DNA of 40,092 bases from DASUGM01 sp036274055 (lineage in GTDB: Bacteria; Acidobacteriota; Vicinamibacteria; Vicinamibacterales; SCN-69-37): NCBI GenBank assembly GCA_036274055.1, contig DASUGM010000221.1, positions 1 to 40,092 on the forward strand, given 5' to 3'. The notes under the pieces were generated by a model. The model saw nothing but the letters and a program-made list of their open reading frames with translations. It had not been told where the DNA came from and searched no databases. Each line of letters starts with the position of its first letter. Positions within the stretch are counted from its first letter, which is position 1. A program made the position numbers and the translations under genes. Positions 16,077-26,107 of this stretch are shown piece after piece.

Positions 16077-18746
16077 ATGCGCGCGATCGATCGGCTTCGT
16101 CACCTCTGGCGTGCGCTGTTCCGCACCGCGCGCGTCGAGCGCGATCTCGACGACGAGCTGTCGAACTGGATGGACGAACTCGAGGAACGTCATCGTCGCG
16201 CCGGCCTGCCGCCGGCCGAAGCGCGGCGACGCGCCATCGCCGAAATCGGCAGCCGGGACATCATGAAAGAACGCGTTCGCGATCACCGCCCGGGCCGGGC
16301 CTTCAGCGGCCTGCGCCACGATCTCCGGCTGTCGTGGCGAGCCCTGCGCCGCGCGCCCGGATTCACGTCCGTCGTCGTGCTCACGCTGGCGCTCGGCATC
16401 GGTGCGGCCACCGCGATCTTCAGCGTTGTCAACGCGATCCTGATCGCGCCGCTGCCGTATCGCGACGCGGCCCGTCTCGTCTTCATCTGGGCCGACATGT
16501 CCGATTCGGGCTATCCGCGGGCACCGCTGTCCGGGCCGGAGCTCAACGACCTACGACAACGCGGCACGCTGTTCGACGGCTTCGGAGCGATCTGGTCAAC
16601 GACGGCGTCGCTGTCCGGTGACGGCGATCCGGAGCAGTTGCGTATCGGCCTGGTGACGACGAATTTCTTCCCCGTCCTCGGCGTGACCGCGGCCATCGGC
16701 CGCACCTTCACCGAGGAAGACGACGTCGCTCAGGGACCGCCGGGCATTCTGTTGAGCTGGAGCGTGTTCCAGCAGCGTTACGGTGGCGATCCAAGCCTCG
16801 TCGGCAAGCGCGTTGTCGTCAACGGCAATCCGACTACCGTCATCGGCGTCATGCCGGCGGATTTTCGCCTGTGGCTGCCGATGGATTCCAGCGTGCCTGA
16901 CAAACTTCAGGCCTGGACGCCGCTGCGGTCGGCGGGCTTGCCGCGCTCGCCGCGCGGCCAGCAGTATCTCCGCGCCGTCGGCCGGATGAAGCCAGGCGTC
17001 ACCGTCAGCGAAGCTCGGCAGCAGGTGACCTCAATCGCCGCGGCGATTTCGCGCGAGTTCACGGAATACGGATCCGCCGGCAGGGTGCTGACGACCATCG
17101 GGCTGCAGGAGGACGGCGTTCGCGAGGTCCGCCCGTCGCTGCTGGCGTTGTTTGGGGGCGTCGCGATTCTCTCGCTCATCGCCTGCGTCAACGTCGCCAA
17201 TCTGCTGGTGGCGCGCTCCGCGGCGCGGCGGCGGCAGACGGCGTTGTGCGCCGCGCTCGGCGCCAACACCGGCCGGCTGCTGCGGCAATGCCTCGCCGAC
17301 GGACTGATTCTGTCGGGACTCGGGGCGGCCGCCGGGCTGGGCGCCGGCTATCTCGGACTCAAGACGCTGCTGGCGCTGCGCCCGGCCGGTCTCGATCGGA
17401 TTGCGACCGCGCAGATGGACGTCGTCGTCATCCTCTTCACCTGCGGTGCCGCGCTCGCCTGCGGGATCCTGTTTTCGCTCGGGCCGCTGTTCGAAGTGAC
17501 ACGAATGGACTTGCTGCAGTCGCTTCAGCGCGACGATCGGCGCGCCGGCGGCGGCGGCCGGTATCGCGTGCGTGCGGCGCTGGTGGTCGTGCAGATCGCG
17601 CTCGGCGTCGTGCTGCTCGTCGGCGCCGGGCTGTTCGTCCGCTCGTTTCTCGCGATCATGCGTGTCGATCCGGGATTCAGCGCGGAACGGGCGCTGACGT
17701 TCAGGATCGCGGTGCCGCTCCAGCGCTATCGCGGCCGGCCGGCAGTGGACGATTTCAGCCGGCGCCTGCAGGCGGCGCTGGCCGCAATGCCCGGCGTGAC
17801 CGGCGTCGGCGCGATCAGTCATCTGCCGTTCGACGACTTGCCGAATTGGGGCGGCGGCTACCTGGCACGGCCGGACGCCGATCCGGCGCAGACGCCAAAC
17901 GCCGACTATCGCGCGGTCAGTCCCGGGCTCCTCGAGGCGCTCGGCGTGCGGGTCGTCGAAGGCCAGCTCTTCACTGAAGCCGACGATGCCAACGCGCAGC
18001 CGGTGATCGTCGTCGACGACCTTCTCGCGCGCCGGGCGTGGCCGGGCGCGAGCGCAATCGGCAAGCAGATCAGGGTCGATCCGGGTTCGCAGGGATCGCC
18101 GACGACGATGGCGACCGTCGTCGGCGTCGTGCGCCATCTGCGAGTGCGGAGCCTGGTCGCGGACCTCACCGAACAGGTGTTTTTTCCGGTGCGACAGGCG
18201 TTGAGAAACCCGCTCGCTTACGTTGTGCGCACCAGCGGTGATCCCGCGGCGCTGGCGCCGGCCGTCCGGCGCGCGCTCGCCGGGATCGACCCGCTGATTC
18301 CGATTTACGACGTCAGGCCGCTCGATGACTACACCCGCGAAGCCCGCGCCAGCGGCCGGTTCACCGCGATGCTGGTTGCGTGCTTTGCCGGCGCGGCGAC
18401 GCTGTTGTCGTGCGTCGGTGTCTACGGCGTGATCGCCTACGGGGTCGCGCGCCGGCGTCCGGAATTCGGCGTCCGGCTGGCCATGGGCGCGCGCGCGTCG
18501 CAGGTGGTCGCGCTCGTCGTTCGCGAGGGTGCGGTCCTGGCGGCGATCGGACTGACGGCCGGAACGATCGCGGCGGTCGGCGCGTCGCGGTTGGTCCGCC
18601 ACCAGTTGTACGGCGTCACTGCCACCGACGTCGTGGCCTATCTCGCTGCGATCGTCATCCTCGGCGCGGCGGCGGTGCTGGCCGCGTGGATTCCGGCGCG
18701 GCGCGCCGCTGCCGTCAGTCCGCTGGATGCATTGAGAGCAGAGTAG
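16077..18746 (+). CDS. ADOP/MacB-like ABC permease
   Basis: An 889-residue membrane protein. An earlier in-frame start at 16020 lies inside padR, so the ATG at 16077 (MRAIDRLRHLWRALF) is preferred. The N-terminal soluble prefix (about 1-80, DLDDELSNWMDELEERH) matches the ADOP permease prefix. Then come two MacB/FtsX halves: TM1 around 92-115 (VVVLTLALGIGAATAIFSV), a large periplasmic MacB_PCD domain, an FtsX block (VAILSLIACVNVANLLVARS), a second TM and periplasmic domain (VVVQIALGVVLLVGAGLFV), and a final FtsX block ending IPARRAAAVSPLDALRAE. Such duplicated permeases work with an ABC ATPase in mechanotransmission or efflux. No ATPase gene is adjacent; the nearest of the right type is at 23420. 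Confidence 0.92.
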   Translation: MRAIDRLRHLWRALFRTARVERDLDDELSNWMDELEERHRRAGLPPAEARRRAIAEIGSRDIMKERVRDHRPGRAFSGLRHDLRLSWRALRRAPGFTSVVVLTLALGIGAATAIFSVVNAILIAPLPYRDAARLVFIWADMSDSGYPRAPLSGPELNDLRQRGTLFDGFGAIWSTTASLSGDGDPEQLRIGLVTTNFFPVLGVTAAIGRTFTEEDDVAQGPPGILLSWSVFQQRYGGDPSLVGKRVVVNGNPTTVIGVMPADFRLWLPMDSSVPDKLQAWTPLRSAGLPRSPRGQQYLRAVGRMKPGVTVSEARQQVTSIAAAISREFTEYGSAGRVLTTIGLQEDGVREVRPSLLALFGGVAILSLIACVNVANLLVARSAARRRQTALCAALGANTGRLLRQCLADGLILSGLGAAAGLGAGYLGLKTLLALRPAGLDRIATAQMDVVVILFTCGAALACGILFSLGPLFEVTRMDLLQSLQRDDRRAGGGGRYRVRAALVVVQIALGVVLLVGAGLFVRSFLAIMRVDPGFSAERALTFRIAVPLQRYRGRPAVDDFSRRLQAALAAMPGVTGVGAISHLPFDDLPNWGGGYLARPDADPAQTPNADYRAVSPGLLEALGVRVVEGQLFTEADDANAQPVIVVDDLLARRAWPGASAIGKQIRVDPGSQGSPTTMATVVGVVRHLRVRSLVADLTEQVFFPVRQALRNPLAYVVRTSGDPAALAPAVRRALAGIDPLIPIYDVRPLDDYTREARASGRFTAMLVACFAGAATLLSCVGVYGVIAYGVARRRPEFGVRLAMGARASQVVALVVREGAVLAAIGLTAGTIAAVGASRLVRHQLYGVTATDVVAYLAAIVILGAAAVLAAWIPARRAAAVSPLDALRAE

Positions 18747-18787
18747 GGGGTCCATTGGACCGCCACCCCGGCGGTCCAATGGACCCC
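18747..18787. terminator. Perfect 18-bp hairpin between convergent genes
   Basis: Directly after the permease stop, the arm ggggtccattggaccgcc (18747-18764) is followed by a 5-base loop and its exact reverse complement at 18770-18787. There is no T-run on either strand. It sits between convergent genes (permease and methyltransferase-like), so a bidirectional 3'-end structure, possibly a REP-like palindrome, is the simplest reading. Confidence 0.75.
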
Positions 18788-18806
18788 CATGTGCGAAACG
18801 CGAAGC

Positions 18807-19337
18807 CTACTTGCGCGCTTCGACGTAGACGACGTGGTCGACGTCGGCGAGTTGCCTGACGGCGCGCCCGCCAGCGGCAGTCAGCAGCGCTTGAATGTGA
18901 TCTGAATCAAGTCTGGGCTCGCGCCCGCCGAACACCGGCCCGCGTTTTGCGCCTTCGATGACGACGACGCGGCCGCCATCGCGGGTAACGCGGAACGCTT
19001 CGCTGATGATTGTCGCGCGCTCGTCGGCGCCGCGCGATGCCAGGCTGGCGCGAAGGACGGCGACGTCGAAGGTCGCGGCGTCGAGGGTCGTGACGTCAGG
19101 CGCCGCGCGGACGAACTCTAACAGGGCGCCGGCATTGTCGGCCGCTGCCTGCACGCGCGCCGCCGCCCCTTCGGTGGCGTCGACGACCACCGTGCGGCCG
19201 TTCAAGCCCGTCACCAGCCCAATCGCCGCCGCCAGCGGCCCGTCGGCGCCGAGTACGACAACCGATTGACCGGCTTTCGCGCCGACCATGGCGAGCGCGG
19301 TCGCGTGCGACGGACCGAATTTTCTCAGTCGAAACAC
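18807..19337 (-). CDS. Class I SAM-methyltransferase-like protein
   Basis: A 176-residue protein from a GTG at 19337 that has GAGG seven bases upstream. The frame extends to 19394, but the extra N-terminal residues look non-coding. It reads GPSHATALAMVGAKAGQSVV then VLGADGPLAAAI (motif I-like glycine region), NGRTVVVDAT (motif II acidic residue after the second strand), FDVAVLRASL (motif IV position), and FRVTRDGGRVVVIEGAKRGP (motif V-like). This is the Rossmann pattern of small SAM-dependent methyltransferases. The substrate and activity are unknown, and it could be a catalytically degenerate member. It is divergent from the inositol-phosphate synthase gene with an 81-base gap. Confidence 0.65.
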   Translation of the reverse strand: MFRLRKFGPSHATALAMVGAKAGQSVVVLGADGPLAAAIGLVTGLNGRTVVVDATEGAAARVQAAADNAGALLEFVRAAPDVTTLDAATFDVAVLRASLASRGADERATIISEAFRVTRDGGRVVVIEGAKRGPVFGGREPRLDSDHIQALLTAAGGRAVRQLADVDHVVYVEARK

Positions 19338-19401
19338 GGTGTCCTCAGCCGGGAATCCGCACGACGCACGCCGCGCCGGGCACGTAGCACGCAATCTCGA
19401 A

Positions 19402-19410
19402 TGATATAGT
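19402..19410 (+). promoter_or_regulatory. Extended -10 element before inositol-3-phosphate synthase
   Basis: The sequence TGATATAGT has TG, one base, then TATAGT (19405-19410), an extended -10. The GTG start codon at 19419 begins 8 bases after it, so transcription would start at or next to the start codon. This implies a leaderless or nearly leaderless message; no Shine-Dalgarno sequence is present. Confidence 0.55.
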
Positions 19411-19418
19411 TCCTTTTC

Positions 19419-20732
<1,314 letters not shown>

Positions 20733-20774
20733 TCGCGGCCGCGCGTCGCGTCACCCTCGGAGGAGAGGACGAGC

Positions 20775-21236
20775 ATGAAGAGGCTTCAGCCAGCGCTGCT
20801 TGGTGGGTTGCTCATCGGTGTCCTCTCGTCGCTGCCGGTCGTCAGCATCTGTTGTTGTCTGTGGGTCATTGTCGGCGGCGCGCTGACCGTCTACCTGCAG
20901 CAGCAGAAGCAGGCGGAACCGATCGAAGCCGCTGACGCGGTGCTCGGCGGGCTGCTCGCCGGCCTGATCGGCGGCGTCATCGCCGCGATGGCCGCCTCGG
21001 TGATGTTCTCGATTTCCGGCGTCATGCCGACCGAAGAGATCCGCAACCAGCTCGAGCAGAACCCGGAGATTCCGGCGCAGACGCGCGAGATGATCCTCAA
21101 CCTGCTCCAGGGCCGCAGCATCGTCATCCTGATCTTCGTCTTCAACCTGATCTGCTATCCGGTGATCGCGATGCTCGGCGGCTTGATCGGTCTGGCGATC
21201 TTCAAGAAAAAGATCCCGCCGACGCCTGTCGGCTAG
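20775..21236 (+). CDS. Small polytopic membrane protein of unknown function
   Basis: A 153-residue protein with a GGAGGAGAGG ribosome site a few bases before the ATG. It has about four hydrophobic segments: GGLLIGVLSSLPVVSICCCL (includes three consecutive cysteines), a Gly/Ala-rich pair around 50-78 (GGLLAGLIGGVIAAMAASVM), and IVILIFVFNLICYPVIAMLG to the C-terminus. A charged soluble loop between (PTEEIRNQLEQNPEIPAQTR) separates the halves, and the tail is KKKIPPTPVG. The glycine-zipper-like spacing suggests packed helices. It resembles small DUF-type membrane proteins but no named family is recognised. It is 42 bases after inositol synthase and may be co-transcribed with it. Confidence 0.75.
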   Translation: MKRLQPALLGGLLIGVLSSLPVVSICCCLWVIVGGALTVYLQQQKQAEPIEAADAVLGGLLAGLIGGVIAAMAASVMFSISGVMPTEEIRNQLEQNPEIPAQTREMILNLLQGRSIVILIFVFNLICYPVIAMLGGLIGLAIFKKKIPPTPVG

Positions 21237-21245
21237 CGGAAAACA

Positions 21246-21292
21246 AGGTCGGGTGTCGTTTATACAGCCGATGTATAAACGACACCCGACCT
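21246..21292. terminator. Perfect 21-bp hairpin ending 6 bases before the acs start codon
   Basis: Arms 21246-21266 and 21272-21292 are exact reverse complements (core GGTCGGGTGTCG) around the loop GCCGA, followed by CCTTTT. The hairpin begins 9 bases after the stop of the membrane-protein gene and ends 6 bases before the acs ATG, so it could be a terminator of the former. If transcribed with acs it would sequester the ribosome entry region. It could also be a REP-type palindrome. Confidence 0.7.
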
Positions 21293-21298
21293 CCTTTT

Positions 21299-23254
21299 AT
21301 GGCGACGCATGAATTCGACGCGCTCCTGAACGAAGGGCGGACGTTTCCTCCGCCACCGTGGTGGCGCGAGCACGCGCTGGCGCGCGACCCGGACATCTAT
21401 CGACGCGCCGCCGCCGATCCGGAGGCCTTCTGGGCCGGCTTTGCCGGCGAACTCGACTGGATCGCGCCGTGGACGCGCGTGCTCGACTGGCAGCCGCCGC
21501 ACGCGCAGTGGTTCGTCGCCGGCAAGCTCAACGTCAGCGCGAATTGTCTCGACCGCCATCTCACCGGGCCGCGGCGGAACAAGGCGGCGCTGATCTGGGA
21601 AGGCGAGCCCGGCGACCGCCGCACGTTCACCTACTTCGATCTGCATCGCGAAGTCTGCCGCTTCGCCAACGTGCTCAAGTCCCTCGACGTCAGGAAGGGC
21701 GATCGCGTCGCGCTCTACATGCCGCTCGTGCCAGAGCTGGCGATCGCGATGCTGGCGTGCGCCCGGATCGGCGCCGTGCACTCCGTCGTGTTCGGAGGGT
21801 TCAGCGCCGAGTCGCTGCGCGATCGCATCAACGACCAGCAAGCCAAGGTACTGGTCACCGCCGACGGCGGCTATCGCCGCGGCGCGCTGGTGCCGTTGAA
21901 GCAGATGGCCGACGAAGCGCTCGCCGGAACGCCGTCGATCGAGCACGTCGTCGTCTACAAGCGGCAGCACGGCGATCAGATGCCGGTGCGGATGAAGGAA
22001 GGCCGCGACCAGTGGTGGCACGAGCTGATGCTCGACGCCGGCGCCAGCTGCGCGCCCGAAGCCATGGACGCCGAGGACATGCTCTTCATCCTCTACACGT
22101 CGGGGACGACGGGGAAGCCGAAGGGCATCGTCCACACCACCGGCGGCTATCTCACCGGTGTCTACGCGACGACCAAACTGGTCTTCGACCTGCGTGAACA
22201 GGACGTCTACTGGTGCACCGCCGATATCGGCTGGATCACCGGCCACAGCTACGTCGTCTACGGTCCCCTGGCCAACGGCGCCACGGTGCTGATGTACGAA
22301 GGCGCGCCCGACTGGCCGCAGAAAGATCGTTTCTGGGAGTTGATCGAGCGCCACGGCGTCACCATCTTCTACACCGCGCCGACCGCGATCCGCGCGTTCA
22401 TGCGCTGGGGCACCGAGTGGCCGCTGAAGCGCGATCTCTCGACGCTGCGTCTGCTCGGATCGGTCGGCGAGCCGATCAACCCGGAAGCGTGGATGTGGTA
22501 CCACGAGCACATCGGCAAGAGCCGATGTCCGGTGGTCGACACCTGGTGGCAAACCGAGACCGCGCAGATCCTGATCACGCCGCTCGCCGGCATCACGACG
22601 CTCAAGCCGGGCTCGGCGACCAAACCGTTTCCCGGGATCACCGCCGAGATTCGCAACGCGGCCGGCGAACGCGTCAGCCAGGGCGGCGGCTTGCTGGCGC
22701 TGACGAAGCCGTGGCCGGGCATGTTGCGCGGCATCTACGCCGACCCCGAGCGCTTCGTCCAGCAGTACTTCAGCAAGTGGAAGGACGGCGTGTATTTCAC
22801 CGGCGACGGCGCCCGGGTCGACAGCGACGGCGACTACTGGCTGCTCGGCCGCGTCGATGACGTCCTCAATGTCGCCGGCCATCGCATTGGCACGATGGAA
22901 GTCGAGAGCGCGCTCGTGGATCACCCGAAAGTTGCCGAGGCAGCGGTCGTCGGCAAGTCGCACGAGATCAAGGGCCAGGCGATCGCCGCGTTCGTGACCG
23001 TGAAAGAAGGCGTGCAGACGTCGGCCGAGCTGATCGAGGAGCTGCGCGATCACGTCGCGAAGAAGATCGGCGCGATCGCCAAGCCGGATCAGATCCTCTT
23101 CTCGCCCGACCTGCCGAAGACGCGGTCGGGCAAGATCATGCGGCGCCTGCTGCGGGACATCGCCGAAGGCAAGGCGCTGGGCGACACCACGACCCTGGCC
23201 GACCCGAACGTGGTCGCCAGGCTCAAGGACGAGTACGAGGCGCTGGAAGGGTAG
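21299..23254 (+). CDS. acs: Acetyl-CoA synthetase (AMP-forming)
   Basis: A 651-residue adenylate-forming enzyme of standard Acs length, activating acetate to acetyl-CoA through acetyl-AMP in the cytosol. It has the N-terminal ACAS region (FWAGFAGELDWIAPW, WFVAGKLNVSANCLDRHL). The P-loop motif YTSGTTGKPKG lies at 266-276, followed by YWCTADIGWITGHSY, DTWWQTETAQILITP, VYFTGDGARVDSDGDYWLLG and the hinge GRVDDVLNVAGHRIGTMEVE. The C-terminal LPKTRSGKIMRRLLR carries Lys612, the lysine that is acetylated in regulated Acs enzymes. The W in the acyl pocket motif TWWQTET fits acetate preference. The ATG at 21299 lacks a visible ribosome site because of the hairpin just upstream. Confidence 0.97.
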   Translation: MATHEFDALLNEGRTFPPPPWWREHALARDPDIYRRAAADPEAFWAGFAGELDWIAPWTRVLDWQPPHAQWFVAGKLNVSANCLDRHLTGPRRNKAALIWEGEPGDRRTFTYFDLHREVCRFANVLKSLDVRKGDRVALYMPLVPELAIAMLACARIGAVHSVVFGGFSAESLRDRINDQQAKVLVTADGGYRRGALVPLKQMADEALAGTPSIEHVVVYKRQHGDQMPVRMKEGRDQWWHELMLDAGASCAPEAMDAEDMLFILYTSGTTGKPKGIVHTTGGYLTGVYATTKLVFDLREQDVYWCTADIGWITGHSYVVYGPLANGATVLMYEGAPDWPQKDRFWELIERHGVTIFYTAPTAIRAFMRWGTEWPLKRDLSTLRLLGSVGEPINPEAWMWYHEHIGKSRCPVVDTWWQTETAQILITPLAGITTLKPGSATKPFPGITAEIRNAAGERVSQGGGLLALTKPWPGMLRGIYADPERFVQQYFSKWKDGVYFTGDGARVDSDGDYWLLGRVDDVLNVAGHRIGTMEVESALVDHPKVAEAAVVGKSHEIKGQAIAAFVTVKEGVQTSAELIEELRDHVAKKIGAIAKPDQILFSPDLPKTRSGKIMRRLLRDIAEGKALGDTTTLADPNVVARLKDEYEALEG

Positions 23255-23415
23255 GCTGCGGACTGCCGGCTGCAGGCTGCGGCCGGAAATCAGGCCATTC
23301 GGCATCCGGGCAATCCTTTCCCGGGAACCAGGCGTCATATACTCGCGTATTCACTGAAGTTCAGGGCCGAGCCCGGCTGTGTGCCGGCAGCCCGCAGCCT
23401 GTAGCCCGCGACCTG
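23254..23415. repeat. Heptamer array with inverted arms, word GGCTGCN
   Basis: Left arm 23254-23286 reads GGCTGCG GACTGCC GGCTGCA GGCTGCG. The right arm (about 23373-23415) is the complement, GCAGCCC GCAGCCT GTAGCCC GCGACCT. Both period-7 arms flank about 85 bases of ordinary sequence. That spacer includes TATACT at 23338-23343, a 5/6 match to a -10 hexamer without a good -35, which might serve the ABC gene downstream. The left arm starts at the last base of the acs stop codon, and the right arm ends four bases before the ABC ATG. Confidence 0.78.
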
Positions 23416-23419
23416 ATTT

Positions 23420-24106
23420 ATGCCGCTGATCGAAACCGTCGACCTCTGGAAAACCTACGTCATGGGCACCGAAGAGGTGCACGCGTTGCGCGGCGTCTCG
23501 ATTCAGATCGAGCGCGGCGAGTACGTCGCGATCATGGGACCCTCGGGCTCCGGCAAGTCGACGCTGATGAACCTGATCGGCTGTCTCGACACGCCGTCGA
23601 AGGGCAGCTATCTCCTCAACGGGAAACAGGCGAGCCAGATGAACGACGACGAGCTGGCGCGCATCAGGAACGAAGAGATCGGGTTCGTGTTCCAGACGTT
23701 CAATCTGCTGCCGCGTGCGACCGCGCTGCACAACGTCGAGCTGCCGCTGATTTACGCCGGCGTCCCCTCGAAGACGCGCGGCGAGCGGGCCAATCAGGCG
23801 CTCGAGAAGGTCGAGCTGGGCGACCGCAAGATGCACCGGCCGAATCAGCTGTCCGGCGGCCAGCGCCAGCGCGTCGCGATCGCGCGGGCGCTGGTCAACA
23901 ATCCGTCAATCCTGCTCGCCGACGAGCCGACCGGCAATCTCGACTCGAAGACCGGCGTCGAGATCATGGCGCTGTTCCAGCGCCTGCATGACGGCGGGAA
24001 CACCATCGTCCTGGTCACGCACGAGCCGGAAGTCGCCGCCTACGCGCACCGGTCCATTCACATCCGCGACGGACAGGTCGAGAAGGACGTCAGGCGCGCC
24101 GCGTAA
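23420..24106 (+). CDS. LolD/MacB-type ABC transporter ATP-binding protein
   Basis: A 228-residue ABC ATPase. It has Walker A GPSGSGKST (40-48), the Q-loop FQTFNLL (91-97), the signature LSGGQRQRVAIARAL (144-158), Walker B SILLADEPTGNLDS (163-176) and the H-loop VTHEP. The DEPTGNLDS box and the insertion 'LPLIYAGVPSKTRGERANQ' are typical of the MacB/LolD/FtsE subgroup that couples to MacB/FtsX-type permeases. It has no adjacent permease: upstream is acs and downstream a convergent repeat. The ADOP permease at 16077 lacks its own ATPase and is a possible partner, inferred only from family. Cytoplasmic face of the inner membrane. Confidence 0.93.
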   Translation: MPLIETVDLWKTYVMGTEEVHALRGVSIQIERGEYVAIMGPSGSGKSTLMNLIGCLDTPSKGSYLLNGKQASQMNDDELARIRNEEIGFVFQTFNLLPRATALHNVELPLIYAGVPSKTRGERANQALEKVELGDRKMHRPNQLSGGQRQRVAIARALVNNPSILLADEPTGNLDSKTGVEIMALFQRLHDGGNTIVLVTHEPEVAAYAHRSIHIRDGQVEKDVRRAA

Positions 24107-24124
24107 CTTACGGCGGCGCGACGC

Positions 24125-24363
24125 AATTGCCGGATTGCCGTATCGAGGGCATTGCCGGATTGGATTGCGCCGATTGTCCAATTGCCGCAATCAATGCCGC
24201 ATTGACGGATTTGACGTTCGGCGATTGACGATTGACGGATGGACGGTGTGAGCTGTGCTCTTCAATGCTCTTCAATGATCTTGCGATCAAGAATGATTTC
24301 GGCAATCCGTCAATTGTGGCAATCCAATCCGTGCAATGCCCTCGATACGGCAATCCGGCAATT
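24125..24363. repeat. Dispersed GATTGCC element, copy 2, with near-identical terminal inverted repeats
   Basis: Arms 24125-24164 (40 bases) and 24323-24363 (41 bases) are exact reverse complements apart from one inserted T. They share the core CGAGGGCATTGCC with the copies at 8129 and 30047. The interior contains GATTGACG words and CCGCAATCAATGCCGCATTG, also present in the third copy. It lies between two convergent genes. No transposase and no target duplication are seen in the 239-base unit. Confidence 0.88.
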
Positions 24364-24381
24364 GCCGACGAGCCGCGCGAT

Positions 24382-26070
24382 TCAGCGGGGCGTCAGTACC
24401 TTGCCCGGCGTCGCGCCGGTAATTTTGCCGTTGTCGACGACGGCGACGCCGTTGACGAACACGAACGGAATCCCGGTCGGATACTGATGCGGCTCGGTGA
24501 ACGTCGCGGTGTCGGCGATTGTGTTCGGGTCGAAGACGACGAGGTCGGCCCAGTTGCCGGCGCGGAGCAGGCCGCGGTCCTTCAGGCCGATGATCTGCGC
24601 CGGCAGCGACGTCATCGAGCGAATCGCGAACGGCAGTTCGATCACCTTGCGATCGAGCACGTAGTGGCGGATCTTGCGCGGCATCGTGCCGTAGAAGCGC
24701 GCGTGCGGCGTGCCCTGGCCGAAGCGCACGGTGTCGCCGTCGGTGCAGGTGGCGGTGAAGTCCTGCTTGATGATCTCGTCCATGTCGATCTCGGCGAGCG
24801 AGAAGCCGCGCATCCGGGCGCCGCCGGCGCGGTCGGCGCCGTTCAACTGCAGCCAGATCACCGCGTCGAGCGGCGGCATCTTCAGATCGTCGGCGATGAA
24901 CTGCAGCGACTTGTTGACGTACTTCGGATCGGGGAATTCGTTGATGATGATCCGCGCCGCGCCGCCGCGACGATCGATCTCGTGCGCGATGTCGATGCGG
25001 ATCTTGCGGACGTCGTCGTCGATCGCCAGGCGCGCCTTGAAGCGGTCCCTGACCCCGGCACCGGCGCCGCGACCGCCGGCGGAGAGCTGGTTGCCCGACG
25101 TCTGTCCTGGCGGCAGTAACGCCCAGCCCGGCACCAGCACGGTGTTGCCGTCGGTGCCTGACGTCTCGTACGGATACTGATCGGCGTAGACTTCGACGCC
25201 CTGCGCGCGCGCGTCGCGAATCAGCCGCGTCGCCGCGACGCTCGATCCCCAGTAGGTCTGGCCCTTCGCCTTCAGATGCGACGCGACCACCCGCACCCCG
25301 GTGTCGCGGCCGATCGTGATCGTCTCCTGCACCGCGTCGAGGAGGCTGACGAACGGCGTCGGATCCGACGCCACTTTCCACATCGGGTCGGCGCCCTCAC
25401 TGCGTTCGTGGCTGATGTAGAAGCCGCCGTACGGCTTGACCACGCGGGTCAGGGCGACGACCTCGCGGGTCTCCGAGAACCGGCCCGGGTCGTACTCCAG
25501 GCCCGTCGACAGGCCGGCCGCGCCATCGCGCATTCCTTCGTCGACGAGCTTCTGCATCGCGGCGATGTCGGCGTCGGTCGCGACTTGCGTGTCTCGCTGG
25601 CCCATCACCCGCGTCCGCACGGTGCCGTGCCCGACCATCAACACCGCGTTGGTGCCGATGCCCTGCTTTTCGTAGAGCGCTTTTTGATCGCGAATCGGCC
25701 AGCGCGGCGAGCGGCCGTCCTGGTTGACCACCGACAACGTGATCCCCTGCGCGACCATGTTCGGGCTGTGTCGCAGTTCCATCGACGCCAAACCGCCGTC
25801 GCTGTGCGAGTGCAGGTCGATGAATCCGGGGGTGACGAACTTGCCGGTCGCATCGATGACGCGCGCGGCCCTGGCGTCCGTGAGCGCGCCCACCGCGGCG
25901 ATGCGGCCGTCCTTCACGGCGACGTCGCCGTAGAACCAGGGATTCCCGGAGCCGTCGAGGATTCGCCCGCCGCGAATCACCAGGTCGTAGGCCGCCGGCT
26001 GCTGGAACGGGGTCGCGCTCACCGAGACGAGCGCGGCCACCAGAAAAGCAAGACGGGAGGTCTTCTTCAT
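24382..26070 (-). CDS. N-acyl-D-amino-acid deacylase-type amidohydrolase, exported
   Basis: A 562-residue protein starting MKKTSRLAFLVAALVSVSA, a signal peptide. An amidohydrolase composite domain follows (DLVIRGGRILDGSGNPWFYG). The metal-binding HSHSD lies at 87-91 after GFIDL. It has FYISHERSEG and VASHLKAKGQTYWG, the downstream histidine and lysine regions, and a C-terminal GLLRAGNWADLVVFDPNTIAD then GIPFVFVNGVAVVDNGK. These match the D-aminoacylase/dihydroorotase-like branch that hydrolyses N-acyl-D-amino acids in a Zn-dependent reaction. The last gene of a four-gene minus operon, 37 bases after oppF. Substrates are probably extracytoplasmic; D-residue peptides from peptidoglycan are a guess. 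Confidence 0.87.
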   Translation of the reverse strand: MKKTSRLAFLVAALVSVSATPFQQPAAYDLVIRGGRILDGSGNPWFYGDVAVKDGRIAAVGALTDARAARVIDATGKFVTPGFIDLHSHSDGGLASMELRHSPNMVAQGITLSVVNQDGRSPRWPIRDQKALYEKQGIGTNAVLMVGHGTVRTRVMGQRDTQVATDADIAAMQKLVDEGMRDGAAGLSTGLEYDPGRFSETREVVALTRVVKPYGGFYISHERSEGADPMWKVASDPTPFVSLLDAVQETITIGRDTGVRVVASHLKAKGQTYWGSSVAATRLIRDARAQGVEVYADQYPYETSGTDGNTVLVPGWALLPPGQTSGNQLSAGGRGAGAGVRDRFKARLAIDDDVRKIRIDIAHEIDRRGGAARIIINEFPDPKYVNKSLQFIADDLKMPPLDAVIWLQLNGADRAGGARMRGFSLAEIDMDEIIKQDFTATCTDGDTVRFGQGTPHARFYGTMPRKIRHYVLDRKVIELPFAIRSMTSLPAQIIGLKDRGLLRAGNWADLVVFDPNTIADTATFTEPHQYPTGIPFVFVNGVAVVDNGKITGATPGKVLTPR

Positions 26071-26107
26071 GGCTTCATGGTGAAAGCTCTTTCGACAGGT
26101 ATCTGGC

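Noticed and set aside
21260..23338. A 692-codon minus-strand frame opposite acs
   Set aside because: It mirrors a clear acetyl-CoA synthetase and has no recognisable motifs.
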